NCBI RefSeq assembly: GCF_001543105.1
Contig: NZ_CP014159.1
Location: 930,001-994,000, forward strand
DNA length: 64,000 nt
From: Aerococcus christensenii
Lineage (GTDB): Bacteria > Bacillota > Bacilli > Lactobacillales > Aerococcaceae
Direction of reading: 5' to 3'
In this document: positions 43,773-52,973 of the stretch, one piece after another
Numbering within the stretch: the first letter of the stretch is position 1
How the letters are laid out: each line of letters opens with the position of its first letter
Notes under the pieces: generated by a model
The model's input: the letters and a program-made list of their open reading frames with translations, nothing else
Database searches by the model: none
What the model was told of the DNA's origin: nothing
Program-made: the position numbers and the translations under genes

Positions 43773-45665
43773 ATGGATAAAAGAAGAAATTATTTTCCTC
43801 AGTTAGATGGCGTGCGCTTTCTGTGTTTATTAGCTATTATTTTATATCATTATTTTCCGAACCAGCTGTCAGGTGGTTTTTTAGCAGTTGATTTGTTTTT
43901 GATTTTATCTGGCTTTTTGCTGGCCAATCAGTTGACTGTATATGAAGAAGGCACTATAAGCTTCGGACGATTAATTTCTCATTTCTTTAAACGATTAGGA
44001 AAACTATTAAAACCTTTGTTGTTGTTTTTAGTGGTAAGTTTGATAAGTCTTGCTTTGTTTCGAAGGGATTTATTGACCAATGTGCGTTCTTCCGTTTTAT
44101 CTAGTTTGTTCTTTGGAAATAATTGGGAACAGATTTGGCAAGGAAAGTCTTATTTCTCTAATTTTTTAAATCCTTCTATTTATACGCATTTGTGGTATTT
44201 GGGGGTCTATGCTCAGTCTGTCTTACTCTTCTATGGAGTGTATGCTTTTGTAAAAAAACGAACGAATCAAACGCAAGTCTTACGAATGGTTTTAATCGGT
44301 ATTTCTCTTCTTTCAGCGATTTTGATGGCGGTATACTTTCAGGCAGGACAAGATCCGACTCGAGTTTACTATGGAACAGATACTCGATTGTTCTCTTTCT
44401 TTTTAGGAGCTTTTGGAGGGATTGGAATCCCTAAGAGTTGGCGACGGTTTCGGTCACGCTTTTCTTGGACAAAAAATTTAGATTTTTTCTTAGTAGGAAT
44501 AGAGATTATTCTCTTCCTAGCAATGAAGTTTCTGACGGATGCTAGCCCACTGGCTTACTATGGAGGAATGTTTTTATGGGATCTTTTCGCTTTATGGTTT
44601 ATTTTAGGTTTAACGATCAGACCCTCTTTTATCTCTAAATTGTTCAGCTTTTCTCCATTGGTGTGGTTAGGACAAAGGACGTATCCTATGTATTTATGGT
44701 ATTACCCGATTTATATTTTATGCAGTGCAAGTGCTAGTGAGAATAGCTGGATAGGAAAACATATTTTCCTACAAATTTTGTTTATCTTAGTTTTAGGAAT
44801 TGGCAGTCAAAGACTGTTGCAGGGGCCAACATTTGAAGTCCCTATCTTCTTTCGAAAAAAAGGTGAGCCCTTACATTTTAAAACAAGTATGAAAAGAATG
44901 TGTCAATCAACAGCTCCCCTTCGACAACGCTTTGTTTTTTGGTTATGTATGGGGAGTGTAGTTTTAGCTACAGGGATTCTGTTTCTGGCTCCAACGTCTG
45001 ATCTTGCACAAGAATCGGATCGGTTGATGAAACAAAAGGCCCAACATCTCAATGTCCAAAATAAAAAAGAACTTGTCAATAATAAAGAAGAAGTGGAAAA
45101 ATATAAAAACGAATTAACAGAGGACCAGAGTAGGTTACTAGAGCACTTTAGTGATGAAGAATTTCTACAAGCTAATGGGAAAGCCTTTACTTTTTTAGGA
45201 GATTCCTTAACGATAGATGTAGCGTCTGGGGTGACAGCTTTGTTTCCTCAATCGAACGTTTGTGCAAAGGTCGGACTACAAGTTTGGCAGGCTCCTTCCT
45301 TATTAGAAGAATTTAAAGGAAAAGAATCTATCCATGAAGACTTAGTGGTTGCTTTAGGATCTAATGGAACATTTACAGAAAAACAAATGAAACATTTATT
45401 AGAAATGACACAAGCAAAGAAAGTTTATTTTGTGACAACACATATTAATCGCCCTTGGAGAGAAAAAGTAAATGGTGATTTGAAAAAAATGTGTGACGAA
45501 TCGCAAGGAAAGTATCGCTTAATAGATTGGTCTTCCTATTATCAATCGCATGCTACTGCGGATTGGCTAGCTCCAGATAAATTTCATTTTGTCGAACCAG
45601 GAATTCAAGCTTGGATTGATTTTGTGGGACATGCTCTTTTGGAAGACAAGGTCAACAATTCCTAA
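43773..45665 (+). CDS. OatA-like membrane O-acetyltransferase with C-terminal SGNH domain
   Basis: The 630-residue protein has an acyltransferase-3 membrane domain of about ten spans (residues 1-400) with the motif LDGVRFLCLLAIILYHYFP holding the conserved His, and an extracytoplasmic SGNH-hydrolase-like domain (residues about 470-630) with GDS (TFLGDSLT), GSNG and the D-x-x-H-like PDKFH. This architecture is that of OatA, which acetylates MurNAc and gives lysozyme resistance; close relatives act on other cell-wall sugars. It interrupts the usual rplQ-ecfA neighbourhood. A possible -10 (GATAAAAT) lies at about 43741-43748. Confidence 0.88.
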   Translation: MDKRRNYFPQLDGVRFLCLLAIILYHYFPNQLSGGFLAVDLFLILSGFLLANQLTVYEEGTISFGRLISHFFKRLGKLLKPLLLFLVVSLISLALFRRDLLTNVRSSVLSSLFFGNNWEQIWQGKSYFSNFLNPSIYTHLWYLGVYAQSVLLFYGVYAFVKKRTNQTQVLRMVLIGISLLSAILMAVYFQAGQDPTRVYYGTDTRLFSFFLGAFGGIGIPKSWRRFRSRFSWTKNLDFFLVGIEIILFLAMKFLTDASPLAYYGGMFLWDLFALWFILGLTIRPSFISKLFSFSPLVWLGQRTYPMYLWYYPIYILCSASASENSWIGKHIFLQILFILVLGIGSQRLLQGPTFEVPIFFRKKGEPLHFKTSMKRMCQSTAPLRQRFVFWLCMGSVVLATGILFLAPTSDLAQESDRLMKQKAQHLNVQNKKELVNNKEEVEKYKNELTEDQSRLLEHFSDEEFLQANGKAFTFLGDSLTIDVASGVTALFPQSNVCAKVGLQVWQAPSLLEEFKGKESIHEDLVVALGSNGTFTEKQMKHLLEMTQAKKVYFVTTHINRPWREKVNGDLKKMCDESQGKYRLIDWSSYYQSHATADWLAPDKFHFVEPGIQAWIDFVGHALLEDKVNNS

Positions 45666-45691
45666 AAAGGTGAAAGAGTGTGCGTTCTAAC

Positions 45692-45720
45692 TTGTAAAAG
45701 TATTTTTCATCAGGTATACT
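45692..45720 (+). promoter_or_regulatory. promoter of the FMN-riboswitch transcript
   Basis: TTGTAA (45692-45697), 17 bases, TATACT (45715-45720); the start point would lie about six bases before the riboswitch. Confidence 0.65.
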
Positions 45721-45732
45721 AAAATATGATTG

Positions 45733-45852
45733 ATTGGCTTCGGGGCAGGGTGATATTCCCGACCGGCGGAAAAAGTCCGCAAACCGCGCACAAGCGGGAG
45801 AACTAGTGAGACTCTAGTACCGACAGTATAGTCTGATAGGAGAAGGCCAAGT
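45733..45852 (+). ncRNA. FMN riboswitch (RFN element)
   Basis: The conserved cores are clear: CGGGGCAGGGTGATATTCCC, GACCGGCGG, and at the 3' side GACAGTATAGTCTGATAGG with AGAAGG. The P1 ends TTGGCTTC and GAAGGCCAA pair. Known function: binds FMN and shuts off riboflavin synthesis or uptake genes. Here the first gene behind it is ecfA1 of the shared ECF transporter module; no riboflavin gene lies between. Confidence 0.93.
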
Positions 45853-45869
45853 GTAATATGATAATGTTA

Positions 45870-45896
45870 GCCCCATTTTTTGAAATGGGGTTTTTA
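45870..45896 (+). terminator. riboswitch expression-platform terminator
   Basis: CCCCATTT-TTTG-AAATGGGG followed by TTTTT lies 18 bases after the aptamer and 20 bases before ecfA1, so FMN binding most likely controls transcription termination. A GGGGC in the aptamer could pair with the terminator arm GCCCC, but the antiterminator was not established. Confidence 0.85.
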
Positions 45897-45915
45897 GATA
45901 GAAAGAGGTAATCGT

Positions 45916-46755
45916 TTGGAATCGATACTCTCAGTAAAAGATGTTTGTTTTCGTTATGACAGAGAAGATAAAAAAAGAACGATTGATCACGTGTCATTTG
46001 ATATCCAAGCAGAAGAATGGGTGGCTGTAATTGGGCACAATGGCTCTGGAAAGTCAACAATGGCCAAATTAATCGATGGGCTTTTGGAAGCAGAAAGTGG
46101 TCAAATAAAAGTTGCAGGTTTGGAATTAAATGAAGAAAATGTATGGGACATTCGCCATTCAGTAGGGCTTGTTTTTCAAAACCCAGATAATCAGTTTGTA
46201 GGGGCAACGGTAGAAGATGATGTGGCTTTTGGTTTAGAAAATATAGGTATGCCTCATCAACAAATGGTTGAACGTGTTCATTGGGCTTTGGAACAAGTGG
46301 GCATGTTAGCCTATCGGGAATATGAACCGAGCAATCTTTCCGGAGGGCAAAAACAACGCGTAGCCATTGCCGGCATTCTGGCTTTAGGTCCTGATATTAT
46401 TATTTTGGATGAATCAACTTCTATGTTAGATCCTGCGGGGAGAAGAGAAGTCATGGCAGTTATTCGACAATTGAAGAAACAATCTAATTTAACGGTGCTT
46501 TCTATTACGCATGATTTAGAAGAAGCTTCGTGGGCAGATCGCATTCTAGTTTTCCGCGAAGGGAAAATTGTGCAAGAAGGCACACCAGCTGAGATTTTTT
46601 CTTTTGGAGAACAACTGATTGAGATGGGTCTAGGCGTTCCTTTTAGTGTACAGTTAAAACATGAACTCGAAAAAAGAGGGTTTGCCTTTGAAGAAGGCTA
46701 TTATTCAGAGCAGAGGATGGTGGATGACTTATGCGTATTGAATTCCAAAATGTAG
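45916..46755 (+). CDS. ecfA1: EcfA1, ECF transporter ATPase
   Basis: ATPase of the energy-coupling module shared by vitamin-specific S components. The 279-residue protein has Walker A GHNGSGKST, Q-loop VFQNPDNQFVGATVEDDVAF, signature LSGGQKQR and Walker B IIILDES. It starts at TTG seven bases after AAAGAGG. It overlaps ecfA2 by 25 bases. Upstream lies the FMN riboswitch. Confidence 0.95.
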   Translation: MESILSVKDVCFRYDREDKKRTIDHVSFDIQAEEWVAVIGHNGSGKSTMAKLIDGLLEAESGQIKVAGLELNEENVWDIRHSVGLVFQNPDNQFVGATVEDDVAFGLENIGMPHQQMVERVHWALEQVGMLAYREYEPSNLSGGQKQRVAIAGILALGPDIIILDESTSMLDPAGRREVMAVIRQLKKQSNLTVLSITHDLEEASWADRILVFREGKIVQEGTPAEIFSFGEQLIEMGLGVPFSVQLKHELEKRGFAFEEGYYSEQRMVDDLCVLNSKM

Positions 46756-47606
46756 ATTTTGCGTATGGCGTAGGGACGCCTTTTGAAATTCAGTCTTTGC
46801 ATGAGGTTAATTTGGTGATCCCTGATGGAAGTTTTACAGCCTTTATTGGACATACAGGGAGTGGAAAATCCACGGCTATCAAACATTTAAATGGCTTGAA
46901 TAAGCCGAGTAAAGGTTTAGTTAAATTGGATGATGACGTGATTACTGCATCGACTAAGGGAGAAATTTTAAGACGTGTTCGTCGAAAAGTAGGAATGGTT
47001 TTTCAATTTCCAGAATCTCAATTATTTGAGGAAACAGTCATTAAAGATGTGATGTTTGGTCCTAAAAATTACGGAGCCAGTGAAGAAGAAGCCGAAGAAA
47101 AAGCTACAAAAGCTTTAAAATTAGTAGGAATAGAAGAATCTATTTATAAAAAATCCCCCTTTGATTTATCAGGGGGACAGATGAGAAGAGTAGCTATTGC
47201 TGGTATTTTGGCAATGGAGCCTGAAGTTTTGGTATTAGATGAACCGACAGCCGGATTAGATCCACAAGGGCATCGAGAGATGATGGCGATGTTTTATGAC
47301 CTTTACCAAAAACATCATCTAACAGTGGTCTTAGTGACACATCAAATGAATGATGTAGCTAAGTATGCGAACCATGTGATTGTAATGGCAAAAGGAACAG
47401 TAGCTAAAGAAGGTAGCCCAACGGAAATTTTTAAGGATCCAGCTTGGTTAAAAGAGCATAGCTTAGGGTTACCGGATGCGTTAAGTTTTAAGGAAAAGCT
47501 AGAGCAGCAAGCAGGTTTTTCTTTGCCAGGCAATCCTTTAACTTTAGAGACGTTAGCAGATAGTATTCAAGCGTATTTTAAAAGGGGAATGAAAGATGAA
47601 GAATAG
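46731..47606 (+). CDS. ecfA2: EcfA2, ECF transporter ATPase
   Basis: Second ATPase of the module (291 residues): Walker A GHTGSGKST, Q-loop VFQFPESQLFEETV, signature LSGGQMRR, Walker B VLVLDEPT. It pairs with EcfA1 and EcfT; its end overlaps ecfT by 11 bases, indicating coupled translation. Confidence 0.95.
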   Translation: MRIEFQNVDFAYGVGTPFEIQSLHEVNLVIPDGSFTAFIGHTGSGKSTAIKHLNGLNKPSKGLVKLDDDVITASTKGEILRRVRRKVGMVFQFPESQLFEETVIKDVMFGPKNYGASEEEAEEKATKALKLVGIEESIYKKSPFDLSGGQMRRVAIAGILAMEPEVLVLDEPTAGLDPQGHREMMAMFYDLYQKHHLTVVLVTHQMNDVAKYANHVIVMAKGTVAKEGSPTEIFKDPAWLKEHSLGLPDALSFKEKLEQQAGFSLPGNPLTLETLADSIQAYFKRGMKDEE

Positions 47607-48390
47607 TTTTATCATGGGGAGATACCTAGCAGGAGATTCTGTGATTCATCGTTTGGATCCTCGAACCAAATTATCTGTGATGTTTTTGATTTTGATCTTT
47701 ATCTTTTTTGCTAATAATTTAGCCTCGTATGCGCTGTTTGGTGTCTTTACTATAGGAAGCGTGCTGCTGACAGGAATCTCTTTAAAAGTTTTTTTGAAGG
47801 GGTTAAGGCCGATGATTCTGTTAATCTTATTGACAGTAGGCTTGCAATTATTTTTCACGCGAACGGGAGAAATATACTGGCAATGGCGATTTTTGGCACT
47901 GACGGATGAAGGAATACGAAACGCCATCTTTATTTTTTTACGGTTTGTTTTCATCATCTTTATTTCTACGCTTTTAACGTTAACGACAAAACCTCTGGAA
48001 ATTACAGATGGTTTGGAAAAATTATTATATCCGTTCAAACACTTTTTACCGGTTCATGAGATTGCTTTGATGTTATCGATTGCCTTACGATTTGTTCCTA
48101 CTTTGCTAGAAGAAACAGATAAAATAATGGATGCTCAGTGGGCAAGAGGGGTTGATTTTAATACAGGAAGCTTGCTTCAACGTATCAAAGCTATCATTCC
48201 TATCTTAGTGCCTCTATTTGTGAGTGCTTTTGACCGGGCTTATGATCTCTCCATTGCGATGGAAGCAAGAGGTTTTCAAGGGGGAGAAGGTCGGAGCAAG
48301 TATCGACAATTAATCTGGCATTCCAAGGACACGTGGGCTGTATGGCTTACCGTCATCGTATGTTTGGTCGTCTTATACTTAAGAACTTAA
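47596..48390 (+). CDS. ecfT: EcfT, ECF transporter transmembrane coupling protein
   Basis: The 264-residue protein has about five to six membrane spans and the two cytoplasmic coupling motifs AQWARG and AMEARG that contact the ATPases. It joins them to exchangeable S components for vitamins and other micronutrients encoded elsewhere. Confidence 0.95.
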   Translation: MKNSFIMGRYLAGDSVIHRLDPRTKLSVMFLILIFIFFANNLASYALFGVFTIGSVLLTGISLKVFLKGLRPMILLILLTVGLQLFFTRTGEIYWQWRFLALTDEGIRNAIFIFLRFVFIIFISTLLTLTTKPLEITDGLEKLLYPFKHFLPVHEIALMLSIALRFVPTLLEETDKIMDAQWARGVDFNTGSLLQRIKAIIPILVPLFVSAFDRAYDLSIAMEARGFQGGEGRSKYRQLIWHSKDTWAVWLTVIVCLVVLYLRT

Positions 48391-48423
48391 AAGGGCAGCT
48401 TCTTTGAGGAGCTGGCCTTTTTG
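48389..48423 (+). terminator. weak terminator or attenuator between ecfT and truA
   Basis: AAAAGGgCAGCT and AGCTGgCCTTTTT pair around a CTTTGAGG-like loop with a T run that ends where the truA ribosome binding region begins. It may reduce but not stop readthrough. Confidence 0.65.
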
Positions 48424-48444
48424 AAAGAAAAGAAAGGAAATAAA

Positions 48445-49242
48445 ATGGGAAAGCGTTATAAAATTACCATGCAGTACGATGGCACGCCCTTTGTAGGCTT
48501 TCAGGTGCAACCCAACGGCAAAACCATCCAAGGCGAATTACAAAGAGCTCTCTCTATTATGACCAAGGGACAGAAAGTTTTTGTGCATGGCTCTGGTCGA
48601 ACAGATGCAGGAGTTCATGCTTTAGGACAAGTCGCACATTTGGATTATCCAGGAGAAATTCGGTCAGAAGCTTTAATGAAGGCTCTTAATAGTATGACTG
48701 ATGATGCCATTCAAATCTATCAAGTGGAAGAAGTTGAAAAGTATTTTCATGCGCGGTTTCATGTGCTTAAGAAGCGGTATATTTATCGCGTATCCTTGGC
48801 CCCATTCATTTCACCTTTTGAAAGAAATTATGTCTTACATCATCCTTATCGCACAAATATTAATCGAATACAGCAAGCCTTGCCTGTTCTATTGGGAGAA
48901 CATAATTTTAAAAGTTTTTGTTCTACTAAAACAGATAAGACCGAATTTGATCGCATTCTTTATCGGGCAGAAGCCACTCTTTCAGAGGATGGAAAATCTC
49001 TGACGTTCACTTTTGAAGGCAACGGATTTCTTTATAATATGGTCCGTATTTTAGTGGGGACACTTTTACAGATTGGAGATGGCTTACGTCCGGTAGAAAA
49101 TATGGTTTATCTTTTAGAAGCTCAAGACCGTCAGCAAGCTGGACCAACTGCGCCAGCCTGTGGACTTTATTTGGAACATGTTTCGTATATGGATTTGGCT
49201 CAGCGAATTCAGAAATCTGAGGCAGCAGGTTTCATCGAATGA
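48445..49242 (+). CDS. truA: TruA, tRNA pseudouridine(38-40) synthase
   Basis: The 265-residue protein begins KRYKITMQYDGTPFVGFQ and has the catalytic Asp in GSGRTDAGVHA, then FEGNGFLYNMVRI. The ATG at 48445 follows AAAGGAAAT. TruA modifies the anticodon arm of several tRNAs; its position behind ecfT is usual in Firmicutes. Confidence 0.96.
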   Translation: MGKRYKITMQYDGTPFVGFQVQPNGKTIQGELQRALSIMTKGQKVFVHGSGRTDAGVHALGQVAHLDYPGEIRSEALMKALNSMTDDAIQIYQVEEVEKYFHARFHVLKKRYIYRVSLAPFISPFERNYVLHHPYRTNINRIQQALPVLLGEHNFKSFCSTKTDKTEFDRILYRAEATLSEDGKSLTFTFEGNGFLYNMVRILVGTLLQIGDGLRPVENMVYLLEAQDRQQAGPTAPACGLYLEHVSYMDLAQRIQKSEAAGFIE

Positions 49243-49261
49243 AAGAAAGGGACGTCAAGCG

Positions 49262-49423
49262 ATGGGGGTAGGCCTTTTATTTTTAATAGCGACTGTGTTA
49301 GTGGGCTTTTCTTATTATTTGTACAGGCATACGCGCCAAAGACGTTTTTTATGCTTTATTGGCGTAGGTTTGACTTTATGGGTGATACTCTGTGTTATCA
49401 GCTGGATATATTGGTGTGGCTAG
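49262..49423 (+). CDS. small two-span membrane protein, unknown
   Basis: A 53-codon frame starts at ATG 49262, 20 bases after truA, behind AAAGGGAC. It encodes two hydrophobic segments (residues about 3-19 and 30-50) separated by a basic loop RHTRQRRF. No family is recognised. The positive-inside pattern and position just behind truA make it plausible, but the ribosome binding site is modest and conservation is unknown. Confidence 0.5.
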   Translation: MGVGLLFLIATVLVGFSYYLYRHTRQRRFLCFIGVGLTLWVILCVISWIYWCG

Positions 49424-49453
49424 AAAAGTATTTAAGAAATTAAGAATAAACAA

Positions 49454-49569
49454 TTGACAATCAAAAAAAATACAGGTATTATATAAGACGGTATTGTTTG
49501 CCCCACGATCGGCCCCGGAAACCAATTGTGTTATGCAACAATCGTAGAAGTAAACGGAGGAAAAGAAAC
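49454..49569 (+). promoter_or_regulatory. rplM promoter and L13 leader RNA
   Basis: TTGACA (49454-49459), 17 bases, TATTAT (49477-49482). The leader from about 49490 carries CCCCACGATCGGCCCCGG, then CAATTGTGTTATGCAACA and ATCGTAGAAGTAAACGGAGG, matching the Rfam L13 leader as I know it. It is thought to let L13 control rplM-rpsI expression. Confidence 0.85.
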
Positions 49570-50013
49570 ATGCGTCAAACTTATATGGCAAAAGCTAGTG
49601 AAGTTGAACGTAACTGGGTTGTTTTAGATGCGACTGATATTCCATTAGGTCGTTTAGCAGCTGTAGCAGCCAGCATGTTACGTGGTAAGAATAAACCAAC
49701 TTTCACCCCTAACGTAGACACAGGTGATTATGTTATCATCGTTAATGCTGAAAAGGTTAAATTAACTGGTAAAAAAGCGCTCGATAAGAAATATTATCGT
49801 CACTCAGGTTATCCAGGTGGAATCAAAGAAACAACTGCTGGTAAACTTCGTGAAGAAAAACCAGAACGTTTAATTGAAACTGCTATTCGTGGGATGTTAC
49901 CTAAGAGCCGTTTAGGTCGTAAGCAATTTACACATTTACATGTGTATGCAGGTAATGATCACAAGCATCAAGCTCAACAACCACAAGTTGTTGATTTAGA
50001 AAAGTTAATTTAA
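49570..50013 (+). CDS. rplM: ribosomal protein L13
   Basis: The 147-residue protein begins [19 protein letters not shown] and has [11 protein letters not shown] and the [11 protein letters not shown] segment. The ATG at 49570 after GGAGGAAAAG gives the family length; the longer upstream frame lies in the leader. Confidence 0.97.
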   Translation: MRQTYMAKASEVERNWVVLDATDIPLGRLAAVAASMLRGKNKPTFTPNVDTGDYVIIVNAEKVKLTGKKALDKKYYRHSGYPGGIKETTAGKLREEKPERLIETAIRGMLPKSRLGRKQFTHLHVYAGNDHKHQAQQPQVVDLEKLI

Positions 50014-50026
50014 GGAGGGAACAGCA

Positions 50027-50419
50027 GTGGCACAAGCAAGTTATCAAGCAACAGGACGCCGTAAGGATTCTACTGCCCGCGTACGCTTAGTACCTGGTAC
50101 TGGTAATATCTTCTTTAATGGAAAACCTATGGAAGAATACTTACCATACGCATCCTTATTTGTTATTGTTAAACAACCTTTAACTGTTACACAAACTGAA
50201 GGTCAATATGACATTCATATCAATGTTCAAGGTGGTGGATTCTCTGGTCAATCTGGTGCAGCTCGTCACGGAATTGCACGCGCATTACTTGAAGTAGATC
50301 CAGACTTCCGTAAACCATTAAAAGCAGCTGGTTTATTAACACGTGATCCACGTATGAAAGAACGTAAAAAACCAGGTCTTAAGAAAGCTCGTAAAGCTCC
50401 ACAATTCTCCAAACGTTAA
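50027..50419 (+). CDS. rpsI: ribosomal protein S9
   Basis: The 130-residue protein starts at GTG after GGAGGGA and has [17 protein letters not shown], and the C-terminal [14 protein letters not shown] tail that contacts P-site tRNA. Confidence 0.98.
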   Translation: MAQASYQATGRRKDSTARVRLVPGTGNIFFNGKPMEEYLPYASLFVIVKQPLTVTQTEGQYDIHINVQGGGFSGQSGAARHGIARALLEVDPDFRKPLKAAGLLTRDPRMKERKKPGLKKARKAPQFSKR

Positions 50420-50442
50420 TTGGGAGATCTTTACAAGTTTGG

Positions 50443-50477
50443 AAAGGTATTCAAGAAATTTTCTTGGATACCTTTTT
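50443..50477 (+). terminator. intrinsic terminator after rpsI
   Basis: AAGGTATTCAAGAAA and TTTTCTTGGATACCTT pair and are followed by TTTTT. Confidence 0.88.
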
Positions 50478-50624
50478 TGTATGGACTTTTTATTATTGAA
50501 AAGAAGGTGTCCATTCTAGAAGGAAGAGCTGAAAAGTAGGTGCAAAGTAATGCTGAAAGCGCTTTTTTGCGTAGTATGCTATCTTTGCAGAATAGAACTT
50601 GATTTTATGGAAAGGTGACATGTG

Positions 50625-51479
50625 ATGAGTAATTTTTAGAAATGTTACTGCTAGAATATCCAAGTGATGCTAAGTTCACGCCAAAGCATTTAAGAGATTC
50701 GGGAATGTTAATCGCTGAAATGAGTAATATTTCTAATAAAAAAGGTGTATACCTAGCTTCTATGGATGTAGCAATAAAGAAAATAGATAAAATAAAAGAT
50801 ATAGACAATACATCAGATGTGAGTTCATTTATTGTTCATTCTTCTAACGAAAATAAAATTTTGTTTGAAGAATTTGATCAATTTAAACGTACGTCAACAT
50901 ATTATCTGTATAATTTTTTTGATAAACAATTAATTAAAATTCATTATATTCAAGAAGTAGTACCCATCCATTATACTCAGGTAACGTGGATGTCTGATGG
51001 AGTAATTTTCAATTGTTATGATTCTGAAACCAAGCAGTATCTTACTTATATGTATTATTTTACGGATAGAAGGCTAAAACTTTTAATAGATCATAATAGC
51101 TCTAGCCTAATTAGTAAAGGGAAAGACATAATCTATATAAGTATTGATAATGTAAATTTAGAGACAAATATTGTAAGAAAAGATCTTGAAACTCGTCAAG
51201 TAAAAGTGATGGAGAGTATCAAGGATAAAAATAAATATATAGAAAGTTTACATGATAATGATGAAAAAATATTAAAAGTGATTAATGATAATGGAATGAA
51301 AAAATTTTTGAAATAGAGGATATGAGCGAGAGAGAAGTACAAATTTATGAACTGCCTTGGATTGAAAGTTTGACGTATAAAAAAAGATTTGTCACGTTTT
51401 TAGGAAATCCACGTACAAAAACAAGAGTAAGATCTCAATATTATCTGTTGGATGTCGAAAATAAAATAGATTATGTATA
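50625..51479 (+). pseudogene. hypothetical gene broken by homopolymer frameshifts and an IS insertion
   Basis: ATG 50625, behind GGAAAGGTG, reads MSNF then stops; one extra T in the run 50633-50637 would join it to the frame at 50642, which runs to a stop at 51314-51316. After the A6T5 tract at 51299-51309 the sequence continues in another frame (EIEDMSEREVQIYELPWIES, then TRVRSQYYLLDVENKIDYV) up to the IS at 51480. The product is AT-rich, hydrophilic, Tyr- and Ile-rich with short beta-like repeats (YYLYNFFDKQ, YLTYMYYFTDRR), perhaps a propeller-like protein; no family recognised. It appears to be the former first cistron before the C39 peptidase gene. Confidence 0.65.
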
Positions 51480-51483
51480 TGTA

Positions 51484-51528
51484 CCGACCCCCAAAAGTTA
51501 GACCAAAAATCTAACTTTTGGAGGTCGG
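51484..51528 (+). other. IS-terminal hairpin masking the orfA ribosome binding site
   Basis: A 19-base arm (51484-51502) pairs, with one mismatch, with 51510-51528. The right arm includes GGAGG (51520-51524), the orfA Shine-Dalgarno, eleven bases before the ATG. In RNA entering from outside the IS this would block translation, a known IS safeguard. Confidence 0.7.
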
Positions 51529-51535
51529 TATTTTT

Positions 51536-52129
51536 ATGTCGAAGTATAGTTATCAATTTAAGAAAGAAGTTGTTCAAGCTTACTTAGAAGGTAAAGGTGG
51601 CTGCGCATTTCTTGCTAAACAATATGGAATAAAACGTAAAAGTCAAATTCGACGATGGATCGCTAATTACAAGGCTTATGGGGATAAAGGCTTATTGAGG
51701 TCTAGAAAACAAAATTCTTATTCTTTTGAAGCGAAGCTAGCTATTGTACAATTATATTTATCAAGTGAACTCTCCTATCAGGACATAGCGATTAAGATGG
51801 GGATAATGAATGCAGCCCTTGTTGCTCAATGGGTTTCTCGCTTTCGATTAGCTGGTCCTGATGCATTGAGAAGCCATAAGAAAGGGCGTAAACCGACGAT
51901 GGATAAACAAACAAGAGAAAAGAAAGAGAAGGAAGGCAAACGTCCCAATGGGGCAGATTCAGTAGATACGAGTACAGATCGGATTAAACAGTTGGAAGAT
52001 GAATGATATTGGGCCAAGTTAGAGAATGCTTTTTTAAAAGAGTTGAGGAGGTTGCGTTTAGAGGAAGAAGCCAAAACGAAAAAAAAGGTAACATCATACA
52101 CAGCCTCCGAGGACAATTCAAACTGAAAG
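51536..52129 (+). pseudogene. IS150-type OrfA with premature stop
   Basis: The frame from ATG 51536 encodes two helix-turn-helix units (YSYQFKKEVVQAYLEG, KRKSQIRRWIANYKAYG; then SYQDIAIKMGIMNAALVAQW) and a Lys-rich linker. TGA at 52004-52006 ends it after RIKQLEDE. The same frame continues with YWAKLENAFLKELRRLRL, the leucine-zipper end expected of OrfA, to TGA near 52127, so the stop is a nonsense mutation. The A8 run at 52079-52086 is the likely -1 slippage site toward orfB. Confidence 0.8.
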
Positions 52130-52973
52130 ACCTTCTCAAATATACAGGTATGCCAAAAGCCACTTTTATGTACTGGCAGAAAAGATTCAATAGAAAAAAT
52201 CCAGATCAAGAAATTGAAACAAAACTCATAGAAATTTGCCAAGAAAATAAAGATTACGGCTATCGGCGTATGACCGCTGCGCTGAAAAATCAAGGCTTTC
52301 TGATCAATAAGGAAAAAATTCAACGACTCATGCAAAAATTAAAGCTTCAAGTTACTTCATATGCGAGAAAAAGTCGAAAATATAATTCCTATAAAGGTAA
52401 ATATGGTCGAATAGCGCCTAATAGAATCCATCGTCGTTTCTGCACCTCGATTCCTCACCAAAAGGTGACAACTGATACGACTGAATTTAAATATTACGAA
52501 GTCGATAAAAAGGGGCGTATGACGATGCACAAGCTAAGCTGTATTTAGATTCCTTTATGGATATGTTTAATAGCGAAATCTTAAGATATAGTATCGATAG
52601 AAGCCCTTCTGCTATCAATGTGATGACAGCTTTAGATCAAGCCATTCAAGTAACATCAGATTGTCCTTATCGTCGTACTTTTCATTCAGATCAGGGTTGG
52701 GCTTATCAGATGAAAAGTTATACAGATTGCTTAAAGGCAGAACGAATTTTCCAAAGTATGTCCAGGAAAGGCAACTGTCACGATAATTCAGTGATGGAAA
52801 ACTTTTTTGGCTTACTAAAACAAGAAATTTATTATGGGGTTATCTATTACAGTTACGAAGAATTAAAATCCGCCATAGAGAAATATATCAAGTACTATAA
52901 CGAAAAACGAATCAAAGAACGACTAGGATGGATGAGTCCTGTTCAATATCGGATCAGCCTTACGGCTACATAA
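52087..52973 (+). pseudogene. IS150-type OrfB transposase split by a 5-bp tandem duplication
   Basis: OrfB is -1 to orfA and holds the rve integrase core: VTTDTTEF (first Asp), FHSDQGWAY (second Asp), NSVMENFFGLLKQE (Glu). It is interrupted at a stop at 52546-52548. AAGCTAAGCT at 52531-52540 is a tandem duplication; removing one copy restores KLYLDSFMDMFNSEI and joins both halves. The enzyme is therefore inactive through one small duplication. Confidence 0.82.

Noticed and set aside
48421..48444. Upstream TTG start for truA
   Set aside because: It lies in the T tract of the hairpin after ecfT and has no ribosome binding site; ATG 48445 has AAAGGA and gives normal length.
49498..49569. Extended N-terminus of L13
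   Set aside because: The in-frame extension is the L13 leader RNA; the family begins at [12 protein letters not shown] sequence.
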